The notes under the pieces were generated by a model. It was given only the letters and a program-made list of their open reading frames with translations. It did not search any database and was not told the DNA's origin. DNA of 19,095 nt from an uncultured Lachnospiraceae bacterium (GTDB lineage Bacteria; Bacillota; Clostridia; Lachnospirales; Lachnospiraceae): positions 1 through 19,095 of the forward strand of contig CALCMD010000028.1 of the NCBI GenBank assembly GCA_937965795.1. Reading direction: 5' to 3'. A program made the position numbers and the translations under genes. Below are positions 13,079 through 19,095 of this stretch, piece by piece (position 1 is the stretch's first letter; each line of letters begins with the position of its first letter).

Positions 13079-16000
13079 ATGAAGAAAAAAGGTAAAAGAA
13101 TTGCCAGTCTTTTGCTGGTTCTGGTAATTTCCATTGCGGGAATTCCAGCAGCAGGACTGGAGCTGAAGGCAGAAGCCGCAGATGCGGCAAATCGGGAGTA
13201 CGAGATTTATCCTGTGCCACAGGCGGGTATTTCTTATGGGACAGGGACGCTCGAACTGGGAGACACAGCAAATCTGGTCATTGAAAGCACGGTAGATACA
13301 GCCACCGTGAATCGGTTGAATGACATTTTAGCAATAAAAGGAATTACAGGAACCCGTTCTGAGAATGTGACGGGCGGTGGGACGAATATTCTGGTCGGCA
13401 CAAAGGGGTCCGGAGGATTTGTAGAGAACTGGTTTAACGAAAACAGAAGCTATGATGAAGCGCTGTTTGACAAACTGGATTCTTATGTTCTGAGCGTGAA
13501 GGATAATGTGATTGCAGTTCTAGGAAAAGATACAGACGCCGCATTTTATGGGCTGAGTACGCTGAAACTGATTTTTGAACAGACGGCGGACAGCACGGTC
13601 CGTGCGCTTCAGATTGAAGATTATGCGGATGGACAGTACCGCGGCTTTATCGAGGGCTTCTATGGAATCCCCTGGACGGTGGAGGATCGTATCAGCCTGA
13701 TGGAGTTCGGCGGTGATTTTAAGATGAATATTTATATCTTTGCACCAAAGGATGACGAGTATCACAACAGTAACTGGAGAACGTTGTATCCGGAGGATAA
13801 ACTGGAGGACATCCGGAAAATGGTTGCTGCGGGAACGGCTGCGAAGTGCCGCTTTGCCTGGGCGATTCATCCATTTATGCACAATCAGATTACGGCTGCA
13901 AATTATGACGAGAGCTTGCAGATTGTAAAAGATAAATTCCAGCAGCTTTATGACGCAGGTGTGCGTCAGTTCGTTATTTCGGCGGATGACGCGGTAAGCA
14001 ATGCGCAGGTGCAGGCAAATCTTTGCCGGGATATGTCCCAGTGGATGAAAGAGCATGAAGGAACTTATAATCTGGTATTCGTACCGCAGGTATACTGTAC
14101 GGCGGCGGCAAGCTGGGGCGGCGGTTACACGGTTTCTTCCTATTTCAATTATTTCAGAAATCTTACGGATGTAGAGCTGATGTGGACAGGTGAGTGGGTG
14201 TGCCATCCGGCGTCGCAGAATACTTTTACGAACTTTAAAGAAAAGACAGGAAGAGAAGCTTTCATGTGGCTGAACTGGCCGGTAAATGATGTAAACCATA
14301 AACGTCTTGTCATGGGGCCGGCGGAAACAGGAATTCTAAGTCCGGGTCTGACGGATTTTAGAGGAATCGTGACCAATCCTCTGGAGCAGGCTGAGGCGTC
14401 CAAGACTTCCCTGTTTGCGATTGCGGATTTTGCATGGAACACGGAGGATTTCTCGTGCTTTACCAGTTGGGAGAACGGTTTTCAGTATATTGATCCGGGC
14501 GCGCCGGAAGCGCTGGCAGAACTGTCCAGGCATCTGACGAATCCAAGTCCGGGCGGAATTACATCGATGGGAGAATCAACGGCGCTGACCCCGTACCTTA
14601 CGGCGTTTACAAATGCTTATAACGCCGGAGAGGACATTACAGAGAGCGGTACGGCGTTGATTGAGCAGTTTGAAAAAATCGTTGCGGCAGCCGATGAGTT
14701 CCAGGAGAACGGTGTAAACGAGAACCTGAAAGACGAGATGAAACCGTGGGTAGATTCCCTGCGTTATATTTCTAAAGCATGTATCGGTTATATTCGGACG
14801 GCTATGGGACTGAAGGCAAACGACGCAGACGCAATATGCGGGAATTATCTGAGTGCGGTTAATAATTATAAAGCGTCTCAGAGATGTGAGTCCCCGATTC
14901 TCAGTGGCGATGAGATCGGAACACAGACTGTCGAGGCCGGAGCTATGAAGATCATGCCGTTTGCGGAGACGATGGATAACGCCGTGAAAGAAGAAGCCCT
15001 GGCGGTTTTGAACAATAATTTCAGCGGCGGAACGGCAGGCGGCGAAACGTCTGATACAGCAAGTGTCATCCATGCAGGACTTGGCGGCTTCCATCAGGGA
15101 AATGCAGCGAATATCATTGATGGGAATGACAGCACATTTGCATGGTTTAATGCAAATGTTTCTTCAAATGGCTATGTAGGCGTCGATCTGGGCGATGTAT
15201 ACAGACTGGATAATATCCGGGTTCTTCAGGGAAGAAATGATACGGATGGTGATATTTTCTCTTCCAGCGTGCTGGAATATTCTATGGATGGTGAAAACTG
15301 GACGTCGATCGGAAATTTCAGCGGAAGGACAGTCGAGACAAACGTTCTGGATCAGGTCATTAACGCACGCTATGTCCGTTTGCGGACGCCGAGTGCTACG
15401 GCAAAGTGGTATGCGATCCGTGAATTTACTGTCACCACACGCCCGGTTGAATATCGGGTATATACCAATGTGGACGCATATCGGGAATACACGGTAAGTA
15501 TGGGGAAAAATACGGCGTCTATTCCGGAAATCGAAGAAGCGCTTGCTTTGCAAGCAGGAGAATATATTGGATTGGAATTCCCGAATGCCAGAGAGATCAC
15601 TTCTCTGACTGCCGACTATACAGAAAAAGATAAGCTGACGCTGGAATACGGCTACAATGGATTTGAATGGTATCCGGTGGAAAGTTCCTTTGAGACGCTG
15701 GATGCGAAATATATCCGCATTACCAATAAAGGGGCAGAGGAGGTATCCTTTAATCTGAAAAGCCTTTTGGCAGAAAGCAGTGGAAAGAACAGAAGTCTGT
15801 TTGCTGTTCCGGAAGGAAAAGAGGGAAATGCAGCCTCGAATGCAGCGGATGGTTCGATTCTGACATCCTTTGCAGCAGCGGAAGGAAGCGGTGAGCTGAC
15901 CTGGAGAGTCGAAGCAGGTTCGGCGGACTCTCTCTACATTTTACAGGATGCTTCCGTAATGTCCAATGCGAAGGTAATGGTTCGCACCAATGCCGGAGCC

Positions 16001-17017
16001 TGGAAGCAAATCGGAAATCTTTCAAAGAGCCTGAATGTATTTGAGAATCTTTTGCTGTACGGTCCGGTGAATGAAGTAAAGATCGCATGGGAGAAAAATG
16101 GCCCTGTCATCTACGAAATGTATACAAAGAAAGAGGAAAGAACAGAGAAAGAGCTTCTTTCCGCAATCATAAACGAAGCAGAGAATCAGGAATCGGCTCT
16201 TTACAGCGAAGAATCCTACCGTGAGTTCGTAAAGGCCGCAACGGCAGCGAAAGCCGTGCTTCAGAATGCGTCGGCATCGGAGGCAGAAGTGAAGGCGGCG
16301 CTGGAGAGTATGTATGCGGCAGCAGGAAAGCTGATTCTGAAATCAGAAGCGGCAGAACAGGAAAAACAGGCTCTGGCAAAAGCGCTGACAGAAGCGCTGA
16401 ACGGCGCAAAGACACTGTTTGACAAAGGAAAAGGGAAATACACGGAAGCAAGCTGGAGTGCGTTCACATCCGCATACCAGGCAGCGTCAAGGGCTTCTGG
16501 AAAAGAGGATATTTCCGTACTGAATAAGCTTCTCGCAGACCTTCAGACAGCACAGAAGGGTCTCACAGAGGAAAAGGCGGAACCGCCAAAACCAGTATTG
16601 AAAAAAGGCGATACGGGAGTTTGGAAGCAGATGATGTATCGCGTGACGGATTCTGCGAAAAAGCAGGCGGAGGTTCTCGGCCCCGTGAATAAGCTCATGA
16701 AAACAGTGACGATTCCGGCGAGTGTGAAGATAAAAGGCGAGACTTGCTCCGTAACAGGGGTAGCGAATAAGGCATTCTCAGGAATGAGGAAGCTGACAAC
16801 TGTCACGATCGGAAAGAATGTACAGAAGATCGGAAAACGTGCTTTCTATAATGACAAAAAGCTGAAAAAGATCACGATAAAGTCTAAGATGCTGAAAAAG
16901 GTTGCGAAAGACGCACTGAAAAAGACATATGCGAAAGGGACGATTAAAGTGCCGAAGAGTAAGAAAAAGGCATATGCAAAGCTGTTTAAAAATCGGGGAC
17001 AGAAGAAAATCAAATAG
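13079..17017 (+). CDS. Secreted GH84 beta-N-acetylglucosaminidase with CBM32-like, FIVAR and leucine-rich-repeat modules
   Basis: Secreted glycosidase of 1312 residues that should remove terminal beta-GlcNAc from host or mucin glycans. A signal peptide (KKKGKR, then a hydrophobic core, cut near AEA at about 30-36) precedes an N-terminal domain with EIYPVPQ. The GH84 barrel begins at YRGFIEGFYGIPWTVEDR, and the catalytic pair D303-D304 sits in VISADDAVSNA. About 660-787 is a CBM32/F5-8-type-C domain; about 795-1015 are further beta-sandwich regions. About 1020-1090 and 1095-1170 are FIVAR-like helical repeats, and about 1176-1312 is a Lys-rich LRR_5-like tail. No LPXTG anchor is seen. I chose ATG 13079 because the ATG at 13073 overlaps the ribosome site AAGGGAGG. 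Confidence 0.93.
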   Translation: MKKKGKRIASLLLVLVISIAGIPAAGLELKAEAADAANREYEIYPVPQAGISYGTGTLELGDTANLVIESTVDTATVNRLNDILAIKGITGTRSENVTGGGTNILVGTKGSGGFVENWFNENRSYDEALFDKLDSYVLSVKDNVIAVLGKDTDAAFYGLSTLKLIFEQTADSTVRALQIEDYADGQYRGFIEGFYGIPWTVEDRISLMEFGGDFKMNIYIFAPKDDEYHNSNWRTLYPEDKLEDIRKMVAAGTAAKCRFAWAIHPFMHNQITAANYDESLQIVKDKFQQLYDAGVRQFVISADDAVSNAQVQANLCRDMSQWMKEHEGTYNLVFVPQVYCTAAASWGGGYTVSSYFNYFRNLTDVELMWTGEWVCHPASQNTFTNFKEKTGREAFMWLNWPVNDVNHKRLVMGPAETGILSPGLTDFRGIVTNPLEQAEASKTSLFAIADFAWNTEDFSCFTSWENGFQYIDPGAPEALAELSRHLTNPSPGGITSMGESTALTPYLTAFTNAYNAGEDITESGTALIEQFEKIVAAADEFQENGVNENLKDEMKPWVDSLRYISKACIGYIRTAMGLKANDADAICGNYLSAVNNYKASQRCESPILSGDEIGTQTVEAGAMKIMPFAETMDNAVKEEALAVLNNNFSGGTAGGETSDTASVIHAGLGGFHQGNAANIIDGNDSTFAWFNANVSSNGYVGVDLGDVYRLDNIRVLQGRNDTDGDIFSSSVLEYSMDGENWTSIGNFSGRTVETNVLDQVINARYVRLRTPSATAKWYAIREFTVTTRPVEYRVYTNVDAYREYTVSMGKNTASIPEIEEALALQAGEYIGLEFPNAREITSLTADYTEKDKLTLEYGYNGFEWYPVESSFETLDAKYIRITNKGAEEVSFNLKSLLAESSGKNRSLFAVPEGKEGNAASNAADGSILTSFAAAEGSGELTWRVEAGSADSLYILQDASVMSNAKVMVRTNAGAWKQIGNLSKSLNVFENLLLYGPVNEVKIAWEKNGPVIYEMYTKKEERTEKELLSAIINEAENQESALYSEESYREFVKAATAAKAVLQNASASEAEVKAALESMYAAAGKLILKSEAAEQEKQALAKALTEALNGAKTLFDKGKGKYTEASWSAFTSAYQAASRASGKEDISVLNKLLADLQTAQKGLTEEKAEPPKPVLKKGDTGVWKQMMYRVTDSAKKQAEVLGPVNKLMKTVTIPASVKIKGETCSVTGVANKAFSGMRKLTTVTIGKNVQKIGKRAFYNDKKLKKITIKSKMLKKVAKDALKKTYAKGTIKVPKSKKKAYAKLFKNRGQKKIK

Positions 17018-17033
17018 CAGGAAATAGTAAGGT

Positions 17034-17073
17034 GCGGTTTGGCTTTGAAAAGAATATTACAAAGCCAAACCGC
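17034..17073. terminator. Strong 14-bp hairpin after the GH84 gene, without a proper T run
   Basis: GCGGTTTGGCTTTG (17034-17047) and CAAAGCCAAACCGC (17060-17073) are exact complements with a 12-base loop. An A8 run, not a T run, follows on the plus strand, so it is not a standard intrinsic terminator for the GH84 message. It may end or protect the transcript by another route. Confidence 0.5.
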
Positions 17074-17102
17074 AAAAAAAAGGAAAAAGTTCAGACAATT
17101 CC

Positions 17103-17131
17103 TTGACAAAATTTTGTTTTAGGTGTATATT
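17103..17131 (+). promoter_or_regulatory. Promoter of the riboswitch-fhs transcript
   Basis: TTGACA (17103-17108), a 17-base spacer and TATATT (17126-17131) form a strong sigma-A promoter. Transcription would begin near 17138, just ahead of the ZTP aptamer. Confidence 0.88.
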
Positions 17132-17149
17132 ATATAGTATAAAAGAAAA

Positions 17150-17222
17150 GGTTTTGATTACTGACGGATAGAAGTGGAGTACCACGGGGAAATCAAAATT
17201 ATATGTGGTCGACCGTCTGGGC
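17150..17222 (+). promoter_or_regulatory. ZTP (pfl-type) riboswitch
   Basis: This matches the pfl motif that binds ZTP/ZMP, signals of 10-formyl-THF shortage. P1 is TTTTGATT (17152-17159) with AATCAAAA (17191-17198). Within it are ACTGACGG and the small stem GTGG-AGTA-CCAC followed by GGGGA. The conserved 3' part CCGTCTGGGC (17213-17222) follows, whose CCGTC can pair with GACGG (17163-17167) as the characteristic pseudoknot. A terminator begins at the motif's last bases. In known examples ligand binding prevents termination, so it should turn fhs on. Confidence 0.9.
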
Positions 17223-17255
17223 AGCATTTCAAGGTTTAAGAGTGTTGCTTTTTTT
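17221..17255 (+). terminator. Terminator of the ZTP riboswitch
   Basis: GCAGCA (17221-17226) pairs with TGTTGC (17243-17248), with one G-U pair, followed by seven T residues. Its 5' strand overlaps the 3' end of the aptamer, which is how the switch would work. Confidence 0.78.
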
Positions 17256-17311
17256 ATATTATAAAAGAAGAAAGCAAAGCGGCAAACCGAGACAACAGTT
17301 TATCAAAACCA

Positions 17312-17402
17312 AGTAGAGCAGACGTTATGCGTAAAGTGTCACAGAAGAGGGAGGCTTTCTGTGAACGAAGGTTCGCCGCGTCATAAGGTCGCTTCCGCTA
17401 CT
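17312..17402 (+). promoter_or_regulatory. THF riboswitch, class I
   Basis: A second aptamer in the same leader. P1 is AGTAG (17312-17316) with CTACT (17398-17402). An inner stem is TTATG (17325-17329) with CATAA (17382-17386). P3 is CACAGAA (17340-17346) with TTCTGTG (17357-17363). The conserved blocks GCGTAAAGTG, GTGAACGAAGG, GCCGCG and CTTCCGCTACT line up, from memory, with the tetrahydrofolate riboswitch of Firmicutes (GCGUUAAGUG, AACGAAG, GCGCGG, UCCGCUCC). These normally lower expression of folate genes when THF is plentiful. Confidence 0.85.
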
Positions 17403-17449
17403 GCGTAAATTGTGGGCATTTTGTCCATTCCTTTGCGCGGCATTTTTTT
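17401..17449 (+). terminator. Probable terminator of the THF riboswitch
   Basis: CTGCGTAAA (17401-17409) pairs with TTTGCGCGG (17432-17440) through nine pairs with two G-U, followed by CA and seven T residues. Its first bases are shared with the aptamer P1. CGCGGC (17436-17441) can instead pair with GCCGCG (17375-17380) of the aptamer, giving a possible antiterminator. Confidence 0.6.
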
Positions 17450-17507
17450 GCCCAAAAACAGCAAAATCCCGTAAAAATGCGGAAAAATGAAAGGAGATTT
17501 TTTAATT

Positions 17508-19095
17508 ATGGGTTACAAATCAGACATTGAAATCGCACAGGAAACAACGATGGCGCCAATCACTGAGATTGCTGCAAAAGCAGGTATTGACGAGAAATAT
17601 CTGGAGCAGTACGGCAAGTACAAAGCAAAAATCGACTACAACCTGCTCAAAGAATCCAAGAAGGAAAACGGAAAGCTTATTCTGGTAACAGCGATTAACC
17701 CGACGCCGGCAGGCGAGGGAAAAACCACTACAACCGTAGGTCTGGCAGACGGTATGCAGAAGCTGGGAAAAAATGTTATGGTAGCGCTTCGTGAGCCGTC
17801 CCTGGGGCCTGTATTTGGCGTAAAAGGCGGAGCGGCAGGAGGCGGCTATGCGCAGGTAGTTCCGATGGAGGATATTAATCTTCATTTTACCGGTGACTTC
17901 CATGCGATCGGCGCTGCAAATAACCTTCTGGCAGCAATGATTGACAATCATATTTTCCAGGGAAATGCCCTGAACATTGACCCGAGAAAAATCACATGGA
18001 GAAGATGTGTGGATATGAACGACCGTCAGCTTCGTAATGTGGTAGACGGACTGGGCGGAAGAACAAACGGTATGCCAAGAGAAGATGGATATGACATTAC
18101 CGTTGCTTCTGAGATTATGGCAGTTTTATGTCTGGCAAGCGATATCACAGATCTGAAAGCAAGACTTTCCAGAATCATCATCGGTTATACATATGGAAAG
18201 CCGTCAGAGCAGAAACCGGTTACGGCAGGCGACCTTCATGCAGAGGGCGCTATGACAGCGCTTCTGAAAGACGCTCTGAAACCGAATCTGGTGCAGACGC
18301 TGGAGCATGTACCGGCAATCGTACACGGCGGGCCTTTTGCAAATATCGCGCATGGATGTAACTCTGTAACAGCGACCAGAATGGCAATGAAGCTGGCTGA
18401 TTACACCATTACAGAAGCGGGATTCGGCGCTGACCTGGGCGCTGAGAAGTTCCTCGATATCAAGTGCCGTATGGCGGGACTGAAACCGAACGCAGTTGTT
18501 ATCGTAGCTACTGTACGTGCGCTGAAATACAATGGCGGCGTAGCAAAAGCTGATCTGAACAACGAGAACCTTGAGGCTTTGGAGAAGGGACTTCCGAACC
18601 TGTTGAAACATGTAAGCAACATTAAAAATGTATACAAACTTCCATGCGTAGTTGCGATCAACGCATTCCCGACGGATACAAAGGCTGAGCTGGATCTGGT
18701 AGAAGCAAAATGTAAAGAATTAGGTGTAAACGTGGCTCTGTCCGAAGTATGGGCAAAGGGCGGCGAAGGTGGAAAAGCTCTGGCAGAGAAAGTTCTTGAA
18801 CTGGTAGAGCAGCCGAACGACTTTACATTCTCCTATGAGCTGGAAGGCAGCATTGAGGATAAGCTGAATGCGATCGTTCAGAAGATTTACGGAGGTAAGA
18901 GAGTTGTTCTGACAGCAAATGCGCAGAAACAGGCAAAACAGTTAGAAGAGCTTGGATTTGGCAACTGCCCGATCTGTGTAGCTAAGACACAGTACAGTCT
19001 GACAGACGATCAGACAAAACTTGGCGCACCGACAGACTTTGAGGTAACAGTAAGAAATCTTAAGATTTCCGCAGGTGCAGGATTTATTGTTGCAC
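17508..19095 (+). CDS. fhs: Formate-tetrahydrofolate ligase (10-formyl-THF synthetase), 3' end cut off
   Basis: Cytoplasmic enzyme that joins formate to tetrahydrofolate using ATP, giving 10-formyl-THF for purine and formyl-methionine synthesis, and in acetogens for the methyl branch of the Wood-Ljungdahl pathway. The ATP loop PTPAGEGKTTTTVGL spans residues 65-79, followed by REPSLGPVFGVKGGAAGGGYAQV, the family signatures AIGAANNLLAAMIDNH and TWRRCVDMNDRQLR, and VHGGPFANIAHGCNS. 529 codons are visible of a usual length near 556, so about 27 residues are missing at the C-terminus. ATG 17508 has AAGGAG 11 bases upstream. Two riboswitches in the leader control it. Confidence 0.97.
   Translation, partial: MGYKSDIEIAQETTMAPITEIAAKAGIDEKYLEQYGKYKAKIDYNLLKESKKENGKLILVTAINPTPAGEGKTTTTVGLADGMQKLGKNVMVALREPSLGPVFGVKGGAAGGGYAQVVPMEDINLHFTGDFHAIGAANNLLAAMIDNHIFQGNALNIDPRKITWRRCVDMNDRQLRNVVDGLGGRTNGMPREDGYDITVASEIMAVLCLASDITDLKARLSRIIIGYTYGKPSEQKPVTAGDLHAEGAMTALLKDALKPNLVQTLEHVPAIVHGGPFANIAHGCNSVTATRMAMKLADYTITEAGFGADLGAEKFLDIKCRMAGLKPNAVVIVATVRALKYNGGVAKADLNNENLEALEKGLPNLLKHVSNIKNVYKLPCVVAINAFPTDTKAELDLVEAKCKELGVNVALSEVWAKGGEGGKALAEKVLELVEQPNDFTFSYELEGSIEDKLNAIVQKIYGGKRVVLTANAQKQAKQLEELGFGNCPICVAKTQYSLTDDQTKLGAPTDFEVTVRNLKISAGAGFIVA

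Noticed and set aside
13520..14299. 259-codon open frame on the minus strand
   Set aside because: It is antisense to the GH84 catalytic domain, with composition typical of a reversed coding frame.
1..19095. CRISPR arrays, insertion sequences, toxin-antitoxin or phage-defence genes
   Set aside because: No regularly spaced direct repeats, transposase-like proteins or known defence domains were seen on either strand.

Overview
The window looks like a chromosomal segment of a low-to-mid GC, Gram-positive anaerobe of the Clostridia, most likely a gut Lachnospiraceae (Blautia / Mediterraneibacter / Dorea type). Support comes from strong AGGAGG-type ribosome binding sites and consensus sigma-A promoters. 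The gene set points the same way: FeoA-FeoA-FeoB with a tiny Cys-rich FeoB partner plus DUF2325 and DUF3793 genes, a secreted multimodular GH84 enzyme, and formate-THF ligase under folate-type riboswitches. The species call is an inference.

Layout. (1) 1-54: the 3' part of a tRNA-Lys and its terminator. (2) 445-4364: a three-gene operon, cysD, a cysN-cysC fusion and a PAPS-type sulfotransferase. It makes activated sulfate and apparently spends it on sulfating something; no sulfate- or PAPS-reduction gene is present. (3) 4397-6231 (minus): a KdpD/KdpE-like two-component system. Its kinase lacks the large N-terminal KdpD sensor region and no kdpFABC is nearby. A shared hairpin terminator separates it from the sulfation operon. 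(4) 6442-6601: promoter, tRNA-Leu(UAG) and terminator. (5) 6712-7578: an Amidase_2 peptidoglycan hydrolase. (6) 7655-8584 (minus): a short DtxR-family regulator with DtxR-like (iron-type) metal ligands, and a cupin. (7) 8849-12965: the ferrous iron uptake cluster (feoA, feoA, feoB, FeoB-associated Cys-rich protein, DUF2325, DUF3793). It carries five copies of a palindromic box, TTAGC-N4-GCTAA: three before the first feoA, one before feoB and one before DUF2325. The last two each follow an intrinsic-terminator-like hairpin. (8) 13079-17017: a secreted 1312-aa GH84 beta-N-acetylglucosaminidase with CBM32-like, FIVAR and leucine-rich-repeat modules, behind a perfect promoter flanked by two inverted repeats. 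(9) 17103-19095: a promoter, a ZTP (pfl) riboswitch with terminator, then a THF riboswitch with terminator, then formate-THF ligase (fhs), cut by the window end.

The most notable observations are the tandem ZTP and THF riboswitches in front of fhs, which would sense both a folate-shortage alarmone and the enzyme's own folate substrate; the dedicated activated-sulfate/sulfotransferase operon with unknown acceptor; and the repeated candidate iron box that divides the feo cluster into three transcription units and brings DUF2325/DUF3793 into the same regulon. All calls rest on reading the sequence; no database or folding program was run.
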